A stretch of 64,000 nucleotides of DNA from Dromaius novaehollandiae (taxonomy: Eukaryota > Chordata > Aves > Casuariiformes > Dromaiidae): assembly GCF_036370855.1 (NCBI RefSeq), contig NC_088100.1:105580887-105644886 (forward strand), in the 5' to 3' direction. Under the pieces are notes generated by a model. It had not been told where the DNA came from, ran no database searches, and was given only the letters and a program-made list of their open reading frames with translations. The position numbers and the translations under genes are program-made. Positions 37,877 through 53,300 of this stretch are shown here, one piece after another (position 1 is the first letter of the stretch; each line of letters starts with the position of its first letter).

Positions 37877-40800
37877 AGAACCAGGTTTAGACCTTTTTGG
37901 CAGAAATTTCTTATATGTTGTCTTTAAGGACACTTTTGCTGGTGATATTCTCTGTTAAGATGGCTTACGGTTCTTGAAAGTGAAGTCTGAAAATCGCATA
38001 GGAGACGGTTTGAACTGTTTCCACAATGAGAAAAAAACAGCTACTGTAGGAAAGAATCTCAGAGTTATCTGGGGAATTATTTTTGAATCTTCTGCATCTA
38101 GATAGAAGACAGAACATAGGAAAGATAGGAACAGTCTTCTATTAACCTGAAGGTGTCTTCTTGAGGCTACACTGGCTGCGTGTAGAGCCTGAAGAATACT
38201 ATCTTCTCTCACACTGCTTTTCTCTACATCACAAGAAATTGCTGAGCAAATTCACAGTGTAAGCTCTGGTTTATCTGGTTCTTGCTGCATTGTGGATCTT
38301 CTGAAGTTTGGGACCGAACTCTCATTACTCTGATGGTTATATGAAAGGGGCCCTGTCAGAACAAATAACCTCAGCTCAACATGAAAAGTCTTTTGCTCTG
38401 CAGGGACAGCAGTTTCAAATACTGTATGGCATTCTGTGATCTTTTTTTGAAGCTTTTTTTTTGTGAACTGTTTTAGTGAAACAATATGGTAGCAGAAGAA
38501 AAAAAAAAGGAACAGAAAGAAGTCCCTAGAATTCAATTTGCTGCAGAATTAGAAAAGAAGAGTATCCATAGGCTGAGTCATGAAACAGATATGCTTTTGT
38601 ACCCTGGAAACAATCTTGGTAGACTGAGGATAAGAAATAGTGCAGTGCAAAAAGAGGACGCTTTCACAACACATGCAAGTGTTATATTGGTCTGAGAAAA
38701 GGGATTTCTGTCTATGGAGTTTGTATATTTAGTAGATGGAAAAGCAGTGAGTCAAGCAAAAGAAAAGCAGGCATAAAATAGTTTTGTCTAGCGTTTTGGA
38801 AATTTATTGCTAGTTCATTCAAGTAAGAAAAAGTCTACCCTTTCTCTGCAACCATCTCAGTAAGTTGACCTTCACCACAAACTTAGCCTCAAACACCTCT
38901 GTTATCACAGTGTAATCACAATCTTTTTCAAATCATCATTTTGGTACTGCAGATATTCAGGTCTGATTTTTAATCACTGACACATTAAGCATCAGCAAAA
39001 TAGTTTGCTTAGCTGTTTCATTGGCAATTTTTAAAAAGGAATGAAAACATGTACCCTTTTGATTACCTTGTTAAAGTGAGTCATGATGGCATTATAGCAG
39101 TGCTCAGTATTTCTGATATAATTAAGAATCTGTCACATTTTTCATTAAAACACATTTTTTAAAATGAGATTTATAACTTGGTCATTTCAAACAGTACCAG
39201 CCTGAAGTGTAGCATGAAACCTGCCAACTCGATAAAGACATTAACATTTGAAATTTGCTTTTGCAAAAAAAATCAGTATTAGCTAAGATACCCATAAAAA
39301 TGTTTTGCACAATAATTTATATATTCTATTTTTGCATTTTAACCTGAAAATAGCTTTATCCTTTTAAAATCAGATTTCGCAGGCTTTCAGTCAGTCACTC
39401 CTGCTCCAAACTGTGAAGCATGCTAATGTGAAAAATCAGATCAAAAAGACTGTTTTCAAATAGAAAAAAAATGGCTATTTACCAGGCACACAAGTAAAAC
39501 CTATTCTTTTTCTTCTGGATCAAACTTTCTACACTCTGTAAATTAAGTTAATAACATCCCCCAGATGTCAAGCAGAATTTGTACCCAAAGAAAATTATCT
39601 TTTTTCAGGAATAAGATTTAGAGGTTTCTTATTTAAAAAAAAATCTAAGAGGATACAGGGATGGAACAGGACCTGATTGATATATAAGACTTGTACAAAA
39701 GAAGACAGACAATTGGAAGGGTAGAAATTGGGGTAAATGCAAAATCAGTGTATGAAAATGGCACCTGAAGTTCTGAAGCACCTACTGATTTGATATCAGA
39801 CATATAATTGGTAATCTAACATATTCACTGAAATTATTATAAACATTCCCTCTGCATGGGTTCCAAGTATTAAGAATACTTTGCAGAGGATGATCTTTTT
39901 CTTACATATAATTTTTTTTTGTTATTAATCATTTTCATTAGTGATAGGCACAGTATTGGTAGGTTTATTTCTATGATAATGTATTAGTTTGCCTAGGAAG
40001 TTTTATACAAACTTGAGGGCATTGTATTACTGCAACAAAGTATGTCAGGGTGTCATACGAAATAGCACTACCACAGAGGTAGTCAGAAAGGGCATAAAGT
40101 CATTGAGAATGACCTTTTCCCAAGTCTGACGGTATAATCACTGACATAACATTGATTATATGGAGGAAGCTGTGCAAAAAAGGTAGATGTTTATAATGTA
40201 AAACACTCAATTCTTAAACTAAATCATAGGAAGTAAACAATTTCTCCTAGTATCTTTTTTAGTTGATAAATTAATTATCTAACTCAGTTCAGTGGCAGAC
40301 AAATGGCACTATATCAAGCATCCATAAACCAGAAAATTTATTTTAGTAAAAATGCAGAATAGGACACTAGAGTCTTTACTGTCGGCTGGTAACAATTCAT
40401 ATATAATAACATTTCTTGTATTTTCTTCACTGCTTTTTAACACAGCTTTTCTTCACCTTTACAGATGACATCTTTCAAACTATAAAATGCTCTACGCTGC
40501 TCAAACTTTCTTGCTTCAACAGTTTCTCATTGCTGTACAAGTAAATCTACATCCTTTGTTACTAATATACACAAACCTATTGGTATGTGACTTTGACTCC
40601 AGGCTGAGAACAGGCTATAAATTTAGAAATCAATATCTAACTCTATCAATATTCATTTTACTTTTTCAATACAAAATACAAAGGTGAAAGAGCAGTAAAT
40701 AAGCTAGAGTACTGAAATAAATTGGTTGTTCTTGTCACAATTAATAAATGTTTAACCAATAGGACTGCTTGCTACAGAAGTCTATAGCTTTGTAAGTTGT

Positions 40801-42961
40801 CTGAAAGTAGCAGGTGCTACCCTTGTGAGTCTCAAAAGCAGAAAGCATATTTCAATATTTAATTATATCACCAGTGATTTTCTCCGGGAGTACTTAATCC
40901 AAACATACAAATTACCATTTTCAACACTGTGCGAAGTGCTGTAGGAATTAATTTACTCATGTCATTTTTTCAAGAAATACAGATGAAGTTTTTGAAAATA
41001 AAATTTTTTTAAAAAAAATCTGAGTGGCTCATGTTAGCTGAAACTTTATTAATTTGCCATACACACAGTTCAAGAAAAAGCTTGCAATTAATCATTCATT
41101 TACAGATAACTTTTCAGGTTTCACTATGATGTTAAAAATGGAGGGAGATTATTACCACAATGTTTCTTTTAGTTGCAATTTTCATTCATGTAAATGCATA
41201 ATTTTCTTTCTCTCTTTCAAGAAAAAAGTTTTCCTACAAATTCTTATGTATAAAAGCTAGTTCTTCTGTCTCTGCGTCTTGCTTAACTAATGCTACTGAC
41301 AGGAAAAGAATACATTAATGAAATGGTCATTCATTTTAATACAAACTTTCCGAATGCTTTTCCATTCTAATAGGAAACCCTTTTCCTTTCATAAGATGAA
41401 ATACTGACACAGACAAACAAACATCTTAATGGATAAACAATAATTTAGCTGTGGGGAGATTAGCTATGGAGAAAACTGTAATAGTTTACAAAATGTTATA
41501 CATTACCTACCCAAATGTACAAATTTATTCAAAGTTTACCAAAGTTTATATTTGCTTAAAAATTGTCATGGATCAAATGTAGAAAAATACTTTTATATGA
41601 TAAGAACAAACAAAAATCCTCACTTCTTTTGTACAGAACAAAACTTAAAAAGTGGAATTTGAACTCGAAAATAAAAAACAGACATTAGTTAAAAATACCT
41701 CATATGATATCTTTACCCAGCATTACTCTCTTTCATCCACCATGTAAAGGTAAATTCTGGGGGAAAAGCAATCTCTAAAACTGTGAAGATGTGGATACAT
41801 AATAGTGAATGATCATGTGAAATATCTGCTTTACTATCAAAACATTGGCTTTGCAAAGTTACGCAGGGGAGCCAGTTTGTAAAATAAAATACTGAATGCT
41901 GAAAGCCCAAGGTAAAATGAATAATAAAATTAATTTCATGATACTTCATACCCTCTCCGTACAAAATGACATCCTCTAGTACTTGAAAGTTGGGAAGTGA
42001 AAATCACCTTGTAGAAATAATTACATTATCCTCTCTTCAGCCATTAAGTATTTTTCCTTCTCACTTCACATATGTTCAGAGTCTTAGAACCTGACCCATA
42101 CATTCTCTTTTTCCATACTGCTGCCACTAAGGTGCTTTAATAATATTTTAAATATTATTCTTGGTCTGTTTCTGCCACTGAGGTTTGAAACACTGCAATT
42201 TCAGAAAGGGGAATTCAGTTGGAATGCAATTATTAGGCTTCTCTAAAGATTATCTACTTAGAATGTAGTTGAAGAACTGTACGTGTAAGGATATGTTGTT
42301 ATAATAATTGATATACAACTGCCATGTGCAATCCAGAGACTCACATATTACCAATAAATAAATAATCTCACACAGAGACACACACTATCTAATCTTTCCA
42401 GTATGCACATATATAATTAATATAAACAAACTGATGAGAGTCCTATAAATCACAGCTGGTATTGAAAAAGCTATTTCACAGCTGTGACATCAGCAAAATG
42501 CATGCAATAGTTGTGACCTCGCATCTGTAAAAATCTTTCAGAAATGTGCTTGCAGTGCTCCCTGTTTAATCTATAGCACTAATTTTAAAACTGTTTCACA
42601 GCCTTATCTCCACATTTTCAATTGTTTGCCCAAGAATTCACATTGTCTGTACTGTGCATGATCCTTAGAGCATACGTATGCCTTCCTCACAGAAAAAAAA
42701 CTATCTTACCTCTTCCTACCTTGTAATGCTTGAACCAACATAAGCAGGAATCTTTAGTGTCTGTGATTCTCAGTACATGAAAAAAGATTTACTCTTTTTA
42801 AAGAAAGAAGGATCTTTAAAAAAGTCTAGAAATTGGAAACATTTGAGGGAAAATGAAGAGAGTCTGTTTATTTCTTAAACTCCATTAATAAATAAGGATA
42901 GATCTGAAGTTATTTGGAGAGTTACTGAATTTATCAAGCATTTCTCCAGGTCACTGACCTA

Positions 42962-43129
<168 letters not shown>

Positions 43130-46100
43130 CTATTAACAAAGGAAGGAAAATACCACATAAATGCACAGCTTGTATAATCTGAACCTATATCAAAACATTC
43201 TCAACAAAGATGAAGCTGCGCAGTGAAGCCACCAATCTTGTTTATATCGAAGCATAATTATGTTTGTTGACAAGCGCTCAGTATCTAAATGTAGCATCAT
43301 AAATTGTTACTTGAATGAATAATATAAAAGGAATGCTTTTTAATTTTCAAAACTGGCAATCTTTCTAGCTGAACATAAAACAAAACACTGTTACTTCTGA
43401 CAGGAAAATAGCTAAGATTAATTATCTACAGAGTTCACAATATTGTTGGTAGATTATCAATTGGCTAGTAATGCCTAACTGTCAGAACAACATTTATTAC
43501 AGGAAAAATATTACCAATTTCTTTTAAGGTAAGATGAAGAATGAATGAGAACATGAAACAGTAAACTCTTCAAAGGTACGTGAAATAAACTTGTTGCACA
43601 CCAATCTGTCCTTTTCTAATTCACTAGCAAGACGTGAAAATGACATGTTGGAAGCACAGGATCTTGTATGCTCACTACATAATTACGAGCTTATGCTTTA
43701 AGACTGGAAAAAAGGTGGAGCTGTAGAAGACAGCAAACAAGTAAATCCTATTGCACCATAGCAACTATATACGGTCAGGTACCACAGAAAAGGGCAAATT
43801 CAGATCTTCTAAATCTGGAACTTCGGCATATAATCTGGTTTAAACCCTTAAAGGAGAATTATAATTACCATTTTTCTTAAAGTAACATGCAGTCCCTGTA
43901 GAGTAGAAGATATGTGGCCTGAATTTTTGAAAAGCATTAAAACAGAAGAGGGAAAATACAGATTAATTTATGGAGACATATTAATATTATGGAGTTCATA
44001 GATGTTACTCAGAACTGTGACCCTTCCCACAGTAACGGAGTGAATTTTGATAAAACTACAAGCTGCGAATTGCATCTGATAGTGTACTATAGTATAGTAA
44101 TACACTCTCACTCAAGGGACACGGTTTCATTTTGAATATATGACCTATCCTTTACTGCATTCATAAACTTTTTAAAGCTGTGCTGCTTCTAAATGAAAAA
44201 TAAATGATCATGTACATTGAGACACTACTGAGACCTGCTCAGTAATGTAAAAGAATTAAAAGAATGCCTTGCTGAAAAAGATGACAGTGTATAATCTTCT
44301 ACACACTTCTGTTAAAAAAAGATGTAGTAAATTAACACGGAAATACTTCAGTGTATTTATTTAAATAATAAAAGAAATTTTAGCTTTACACAGAAGTGCA
44401 CCCTTGCTTCAGTTAATGAACCCCTATTTCAGCTCTTGTTATTTAACTCTCTTCTTTTAAAATGGACTTTTTTCCTTACAAGTCTGGGCAATTCTTTCAG
44501 AATTTATTGTACACATGAAGAAAATTAATATTTAAATAAAATATGGGAAAAACAATACTAGAGAAAACAAATAAATTTATATAACATTTTTATTAAAAAC
44601 ACCAAGTAAGTTGTGTGTTAAATTATATGCTAAATGGTATTTGACTATATGTTTTCTCTTCAGAATGAAAAAGGAAGAAAGTCTCCAGGAATACAAGAAG
44701 GATGAAAGATAAAAATTAATAAAGTCAGGCAATTGAACCTGAAGACCTGAGCTACAGGAGTAACAGCTAGCAGTGCTTGAGTTATTTTACACAGAATTGA
44801 TTATCTGTTACACTACATTGAGATATCTAGATTATTGATCTGTAAGATTATGGTACTTGGGTCTCCCCACTTTTCCTCTAGGCACACAGAATGGAGTTGC
44901 AACAAATAACACTAAGTAAGGACTACTTTGTTATTGTTGTCACCCTTCATGTAGAACATAGCAGTTACTTTTTAATTTAAAATCAATGAACGTCTGAAAG
45001 GCAGCCTTGGTCCTTCAGCATAAATGAATCATTTGTCTTTGCAAAGCACAACAGTCCGACCACTGGCCAAGGTGAGAGTGGATATTTCTTTGTTGGTGCT
45101 GAAAATTCTATATGCCACAAATAAATAACAATATGCTAGAGCACCAATTAAGCTTTGTCAAATTCAGTTTTACGGCCACTAACATCAAACATCAGACTAA
45201 CTCCCGAGTCCACAGCAGCATTTAGTTTCACCAGGTCTTAACATTTGATGCACACTGCTGATATAGATCACGGAAAAACAAGGCTACATTTTTAAAGAGA
45301 AACAGACACAGAACTGTGACTATTCCTGAAGTCAGAGGAAACGAAGTATTATACTGTAGCTGTAAACCAAACACATCCTCATGCACAGTACATTTTGAAA
45401 TGCTTGTAACGGGGGTACTATAAAGTAGGGAGAACTCTGACCATCAGTCGGGCTAACTTCAGCATTATGTTTCTTAGCATTAAGTCAGAATAGCAAGGAT
45501 TATACAAAGGAGGAAAGCTATTTGCCTGGCTTCCCTCTACTTATCCATAGCTTGCTTCTAGCTATCATTTATAAATAGTGCTCTGGAGGGAAACTAGGCA
45601 TTTTATTAGGGAAAAAATAAAACTTGTTAAGACCACCTTGCCTGAAAACTTGGCTTTTGATGTGCTGGTGACAGGGACTGGAGCAAGCAGTGTCAAATGG
45701 AATAATTTTTAAGGAAAGACAACAGGAACTTGTCGCCTCATTGTATGCATTTACAAATAGAGGCTTTTCAGAGTATTAGGCCTAGTTAAAGCTGCCCTCT
45801 GGATAAAAAGTGTTCTCAAGCAGCCTCAGACAAGCTTGGGAGACAAACAGATGTGACTATGGTCCCTGGCGTTTGGCAAGAACACTCACTGTCAATAAGA
45901 AAAATATGAGCACGGACAGGGCATCAGCTGCACCACGGCGGAGCAGGCCTGCAAGTGTCATAGCAGCAGCAAAGTTGTGGCAGAGGGAAATAAGAGGGCT
46001 GCAAAAGCCAGGCTGGTGTGAACTCACACTATCAGGCCAAGAATTTGTTGTTGTTGTGTCATGCCTCAACATATTAAACAAAAGCACTGGAAAAATTACT

Positions 46101-47699
46101 GTCAATTTTTATTCATTTTTCATATTGCATACTGTATTTAGATCCTCCTTTCTACTCAGTAAATAAGGGCTTCAAAAATGATGACAGGCCAGGGAAATCT
46201 GGCAATAAAAACAAAAAATCTCCATCAAAATAATAAGCATAATAAAAGTAGTTTTGTTCCAGCTAGCATTTTTCTCCTCCACATAGAAGTGATGATATAA
46301 AAAATAATTCACAAGTATCTATGCATAGTTGTGACAAACACCCATTCAGACAGAAATTTTGTTACCTCCTTCTTAAATAGCTGCAGTTTCCCTACAATGT
46401 TTTCTTCTCAAGGTAATTGCTCTCACTATGGTTATATGTCTATGGTAATATTTCTTTAAATTCCCTAAAAAATTCTATCCAGTCCTTCACAGTACAAACT
46501 CTTCTTTTTCCGTAATTTTTATATTTTCAGTAAGCAAATATTTTTGATGAGTGCCTATTCTGCAATTACACATTAGCTTATTACAAATGGCTTGGAGGGG
46601 TTATGTCATTTTTCTAGCTAACCTGACCTTTGTGGTCAACAGACCGTTTGGTTACATTCCCCAAATAGACTTCTGTTCTGGGAAGGAACCACAAGCTGTA
46701 TTGTTTTAATTGAGAGCCACCTTGTGAACCACTGAGCACATAAAGCAGTTCCTAATTCGTTTAACACTATTGCTAGCAATTATTGCCTTTGCTGTTATCG
46801 AAGTTCACCAGTCCAGTCAATGAGAAGGGCCATAATACAATAAACTGGGGGCAGGACAGCAGATACTCCTGAACATGAGTCCTAGTTCACTGACTGATTT
46901 ATTGCATGCTTCTGCAACCACTACCATCCCACATGTAAAAAAAAACCCTCCTCCCCCCAAAATCCTAATCAAACCCAATAATTCCTGTGATTAGTTGTTT
47001 CATAGTCTCTTCAGAAACATGCCAGGGAGATACACTGCTATATAGTAGGCAGCTTCATATGCGCTAGTACGATGGCCTAAACTAGTGAGATTGTCTCTCA
47101 TTTACAGGACCTCTGGGTACTAGTGCATTCAAAACAAAACACTTGCACGTTTATTTTACATTTCTTATTGTAACAATATGTCTGTTGATCATCTTACTCC
47201 ACTGTCTCTCTGCTTTAGCAGCTGTCACTTTCCTTGCAAGCTACAATCCTTTATTGGACATCAGATGTTTTTGTTGATGCATTGTAATTGTGCCATTGGT
47301 ACAATGCCATTAAATAAATGCTTAATCCCATCCCTTAGTATATTTAGGCCTTTAAAAATGTGTACATTTCAGCAGTGTCAAACCATTTGACAGACTACAG
47401 TTTGTACCTCTACGACATTGCAAAGATTACTTGCGAGTAATGAAGGTGATGGTTGTGTTTTCTGTTTGTGTCAAAAATGCATAAAAGTGTTGATTACTAA
47501 TAAAGACAGATGTGGAAGAGTTTATATTTTTTATTTAACAATTAATATTTATTAAATTTCTGTACTCTAATTTGGAAAATACTGTGCTGCATACTAATAT
47601 GAGGCAATAATGTTTTCAAGACGACTTGATTTTTTGTATCATAACTAAATGCATCTGTAATTATCGATACTTGCCTATCCATTATATTTCAATTAACAT

Positions 47700-47960
47700 C
47701 TCTCTCACCTGAGGAATAAATCCATTGTAAACAGTAACACACTGTTCTGCCACAGTATCAATGCATTCCTGCAGATGGCTGTAGAACTCTTCAATTTTAT
47801 CATGACTGAATGCTTTAGTTAGTGTAGAGGCTTGATAAGTTTATAAGTGAACTTCTTTCACAAGAGATCATAATAAGGCAAGAGTTGATTGTTTTGCATT
47901 TTAGAAGGGACATGAGAGAATTATTCTGAAGCAGACATGTAACCATCACTGCCAGTTTTC
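47700..47960 (-). mobile_element. Probable RTE-type LINE relic (endonuclease region)
   Basis: On the minus strand a broken reading frame gives KIEEFYSHLQECIDTVAEQC and then VTVYNGF. This resembles the EEFYEQLQ...D...VLIVxGDFNA block of the endonuclease domain in RTE/BovB-type LINE proteins, known from memory. Just upstream, YQASTLTKA may correspond to the preceding QVYAPT motif, and an AGAATAATTC stretch to the RII motif before that. Stops and changes interrupt it, so it is inactive. A GTGAGA that looks like a donor follows at about 47708, so an unknown cellular exon remains an alternative. Confidence 0.4.
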
Positions 47961-50337
47961 AGTCTTAGAATAGAAATAGATACAAAACAGATTTGAACAC
48001 ACGAATGAAGAAAGAACACAGTGAGGACTGCAACTCACTTTAAGCTTGAAATGACTTGATAATTTCTTATAAAGTGTAACTGAGTAGGGAGTATGTGAAG
48101 CAGTGCTCAGGGCAGCACATAAAAATGAAAAAATAGAATTCTCCATTGTGGAACACAGAAGAAAGCCAATAAAATGGTTAAAAAAATGAAAAGGAGTCAT
48201 ATCCCTCAACTTTACAAAAACAAGACATAACCTGAGGAAACCTCCCACAATTCAAGTATCTTTAACACAAAAATACCACAGAAGAGGTTCTCAGATCCTT
48301 AAACAGATTGGACCTATAGTACAGGTTGTCTCACTTACAACATGGCCAAAAAAGCATAGACTGCTGTGTCTGGTTGCCAATTGAAGCGCATCCATTACCA
48401 CTACTTAAACAGGGAACCGGCATGTACTTTTACCTTTTACTATACTTGCCTAAATCTCCTCAAGTGGCAGGCAATGGCTTCAAGACCACCTGTGTCCATG
48501 GAACGCAGCTTATGAACACAGTTTTGAGGTAAATACAATTAAACACTGTTATCTGGGTACTTCTAAATGTCCAGCCACACTATTATCCAATTAGATATGA
48601 TGAACACAAAATTCTGCACTTCCATTCGACTGAGTCTCCACAAGTATGGACTTAACCAAAAGTTAACACTCAACTCCCTGCCACATCAAATACACATACT
48701 AACCAATTGGTGCTGTAAATTTGAGAAGACTATTCTGTACTACTTCAGCATAACTGAATATTTGCCTCAGTTATGTATTTCAGTATGACTATGGAAAAGA
48801 GATGATGATTTTACAATATTACACTGAAAAATGCAAGGGACATTTCTTTTTGAGGAAAAAGATATTCAAAACCAATGGCTAAGTAGGTTATTAGGAAGCA
48901 TTTGCTTGTAAATCTTGGATTTCTTCTTTTTCTTGCAGCATGCAGCTTGGCCAAAACCTGGGCACAGCCTCTGGTCACCAGCTGACCGCCCAGGGAACGG
49001 TGACCCTGCTGTAATGCATGTGTTGCACTGACCATTACCTAGAGGGATTGCCCTTGTCCATCCTGCAAAGGCGTCCACATTCTTTTGCTCTCATGCACAG
49101 TGCCTGTGCGGTTCCCGTAGAGGTACAGGATACTACTTTGAGGACAATGTTTCCATGGAATAGATGAAGACAAAAGAAAGTGATCAAAACAGTTACTTTA
49201 ACAATGAAGATTTGGACTTTGGGTCTTAGTATTATGATATAGGGCAGTCTTGAAAAAGAATCCAGTCATGTTTTGTTAAGACTATTTGAGATAAACACCA
49301 CTCAGTACAATTCGATTTACCTGGTGATTTACCTATCTAGCATGTATGCTTGGTAGTGATTTTGGGCAGTCAGTGTGAGCATTAAGTATCAGAATGCTAA
49401 CCAGAGTCTGCACTAATGCTACCATGACGGCTCCTTTCTTGGTGAGTATTTCCTCCTATGAATCTTTATAGCAAAATACTGTTGGGGATGGGACATCGAG
49501 CGTGTACGTTCAGTCTTTAGATGAGGTCTTCATCTACTTCCATCAATCCTTTTCCATGGAGAATTAGAGAGATTTCATGCCTTTTATGGAACCAGCAATA
49601 GCTGACATTGATGATTTTTAGTATCACAAGACCGATTTTGGAGATCAGGTGGGTTGAATTTTGATAACAGCTTAACTAGAGAATCAATTAACACATCTAT
49701 TAGAGTCATCTTATCACGTACACCAGAACCTTTTGTGTGGAGCTTGGCTTATGTAGTCTGGCTTTAATCACAGGAAACTTACAGCAATCAAACTGAAAGA
49801 AGAGTAAAGTGGAGAATTCTATATTGATAATACCAAATTAAAGAAGAACTGGGCAACAGATAAATATATTAAATATCCTTAAATTAAACATTCATATTAA
49901 TTTTGCCACTAGAAGATCTGACCAGAATACAGGTATGATTAGATATGGCTATATAATTGCCATATAGATTATGCCAATGACATTTTCATCTACCATCATG
50001 GTGCTGACAACAGCAAAACTGTGAAAAAAATGCACATCCCAACAGAGGAAAGTAGGCAGTAGTTTGTAAAAGCAATGTTTAAAACCACAAACTTCAAAGC
50101 AAATAGGTGATCAGTACAAATTCTCTCTCTCCTGGAAATCAGAAACTTAAAAACCTTATTCTCTCATTTGCATCATCCTGTGTAAGTGAATTCACTCACA
50201 AATTCACATATACTGTCTCCCGCGAGTTTTCTGGAAACTGTAAAAAGAACAAAACCAAAACACTAGAGTGCTGACAGTACTAAAGGATTTCTCTCTTGGT
50301 TAGGAGTGGTAGACCAATACTGCTGTAAACTAGTCTT

Positions 50338-50355
50338 ACTACTACTACTACTACT
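50338..50355. repeat. (ACT)6 microsatellite
   Basis: Six perfect ACT units followed by an AAT-rich tail, in the 17-kb GPATCH2 intron. Confidence 0.9.
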
Positions 50356-53300
50356 AATAATGATAGTCTTAATAATAATGAAATTATACCATTGATATGC
50401 AGCACATATATATTAATTTTGAATGTTTAGGAATATGAATATAGATTTCTTCTTGGTATCACTTCTCTCAGACACCATTCAGGCAAAAACAGAATTCCAC
50501 ACTAGATTCATCTACTTCCTTTACAAGAATGAAGCTTTTCTTCAGACTTGTCTAAAGAATGACATCACCTATATAACATCTGCCTCCACAAGTGTGAAAC
50601 TCATTACATTAACTACAAGAACTTTGCACTTTTGCACTTTATTTTCCTTTTCTTCAGTTTTAAACAGATGTGATAAAACAACGGAACTCTATCAAATTAC
50701 TTCCATACTAAGCCAGACTATTCACAACACAACTTTAGACATGAGTGACACGCTTGTTTTAATGGAATTTCTAGTGCAATCCCAATTATGAATGAGAAAA
50801 TACAGTCTTTTTGCCCCATCAGATCATCTCATCACCAAATATTGTATCATAACACTTGCCTTTATGTTTCCTTTTCCAGCAATTCTGAGCCTTGTTCAAA
50901 CATACAAGTAGTCCGAAATTCACCTACCTACACAGGCATAATTTTAACAAACACAACGGAAAACAAAAAACTTACACCACTAGATATATTGTGACACCCA
51001 AACTCAAGACACATTTACTTTATTTGAGAACCAAGAGTCTCTTAAAAAAAAAAAAACAAAACCTGCATTAGAGGCTTACTGCCCTCAGAAAGGATAATGC
51101 ATTGTTTTTTCTTGTTTCTAATTAGTAATTTAAGCATATGTTCAGCATTTAACTCTAAATGTTTGCCTTTTCCCCAAGCTCTAAGACAGCTGTCCAAGAC
51201 GTGAATGCCAGAAAACATTTAAATATCAACATCTGTTGAATTATGTTAATTTAGTGTAATATAATTGGGCATGAGTTGGAATTGATCAAAAGTATATGAA
51301 TTAGACAAAGGCAAATCCAAACCAATAACTTGGTGTACAAACAAGTCGAAGAACACTGAGGGAATAAAAACAACAAAAACCCTTCTGTTAAAAATTAAAT
51401 AACTAAAATTATAGTTTTCTTCAGCAAATGTTGTGATTTCACATTTTCAAAACAGAAAGCAAATATCTATATTTCTAATTTTTTGACAGCAAATTCCATT
51501 ATTCTTTTGTGTCAAGCAACAGCTGAGAAAAATAAATGCTCATAAATGTGTAATTGTGAAAAGTAGTTAGAAAACAGGTTGCTATAACAGAATACCATCA
51601 AAATACCATCTTATTACAGGACAATAATCTATTGTTCCATAAATTCTAAAGCAAACAGATTCCTTTGTTTCTTCTTGATCTTGTGCCAACACTGTTGATA
51701 TCCAAAAGATGCAGGCCCTGACCCAGCTCCCAAGTGGTTGGAAAGTATTTTTTGACTTGACCAATAACCATGGGCTGAAACAGATACTTCCACGGAAAGA
51801 CTCTTGATAGCTTACTCTGCTACATTATTTCTTCAGAATATTTCTGGATACGTATTTCTTTATTCAGTACTACAATCACTAAATATAGTAAGTATAGGAC
51901 AAATGTATTTTGTTCAAAAGAATTTCAAAAATATCTTACCTATATAATTCTAGATTACGTTCACACAGTGAGGTTAAATCAGTGCAAATATTAGCGTCAT
52001 ATCCAAAATCCTTTTCTTATAGGACATACACAGATCAAAGAAGCAACACTGTAAAAATCCACCATAAAGAGTCCACGGTAGCTTAAAAATGGAACAAGAG
52101 AAGTGTCTTTTAAGGTTGGAAGCACACAACCTCAATGCCAATTTCTTTCTTTGTCTCTATGCTGAGAATGCGAGCAAGCATGGCCAACTGGAATGGACGT
52201 GGTCCACTAGAAGGGACCAGTAATTCAGTTTATGTAAACAGCCAGCACAATGTAATTATTTTTAATTGGTCATTCAGACCTAGTTATGGACCAGTGATCT
52301 AGAAGCTCTTCTGTTACATTACAAACACTACGGTCAGTCTTTAACTAACTGCCTAGAAAACATGAAAGCTATAACTGTGTGCAGGAAGGGGTGAGGAAAA
52401 GATCACCAAAGCTGAGACTAAATATTAAGCAAATAATGCTTCTTTAACACTCTGCACCCATTTTCTTCAGTAACTGCCATGCAACTCCATTGAGTATAGA
52501 GGGTCTGTATGTGTAGGAGCAAATGCAAAATTTGACTTTTCAATAACAAGGAAGAACAGGTAGAGAAAGTCAAAGAAATGTTGGGTTTTTCTGGTCCTTC
52601 TCAGTTTCAAAATTCTTTGCTATTATAAACTCTCATACATTCCTCCTAATCAATTTTAAGTAGTGGTAATAGCATTTTTAAAATATATGTAAAGTAATAG
52701 GAGCCTTAGCAAAGCAAATTCTCAAATCCAAACATCAGCAGGCTGAATAATAACCTTTCCTTCCTTTTGGCTAGGACAGTTGCTGAACATTAGCCTCCAG
52801 AAAGACCGAGACATTATAACTGACCAATTTCAAATACCACAATGAAAATAAATATAAAAATGCTATATAATTGGGAATAAGCTTATGTTTTATTCTAATC
52901 TCTTTCTCTCCTTACACAAAGTCACAATTTGAATAGAAGCCAACGTACCTATCCCTGTGATCAGAATTTAGGGACACTGCATCAGTGAACGTGTCTCAGT
53001 AATGGACACTACTGCACCATTACAGTGAATCTGCACCAGTGCTACTTTAAGTGCATCATATTCAAAGAACTCTCCAAGATTAGTAGGAACTTGATGTAAA
53101 GACTGTACAAACAATTTAATAGAAGCCTTGCTACAGAAAGAAGCCTTGCTCCTACCCTTCCTTCATGCATGAATATTCATCCCCATGTTTGTGGCACACG
53201 GCTTTCATGTACCTGTATGGTGAAAGAGGTAAGAGAGGATCCAAATCTGAGGATAAAAAACACCTCCTTTTGTTTCAGTACAGATCACTATCCCAATGTC

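Noticed and set aside
45810..46166. 118-codon plus-strand open frame with some CpG
   Set aside because: No start context, no splice logic and no domain. An overlapping minus frame of similar length suggests composition bias.
48928..49016. Plus-strand acceptor-like TTTTTCTTGCAG followed by a 24-codon frame starting MQLGQNLG
   Set aside because: Too short to judge, no donor or partner exon, and the opposite frames are equally open.
50423..50994. Two plus-strand frames of 122 and 68 codons overlapping at ATGA
   Set aside because: The overlap looks like an operon junction, but this is an intron of a vertebrate gene. The composition is rich in I, L, T, S and F as expected from AT-rich DNA, and no family is recognisable.
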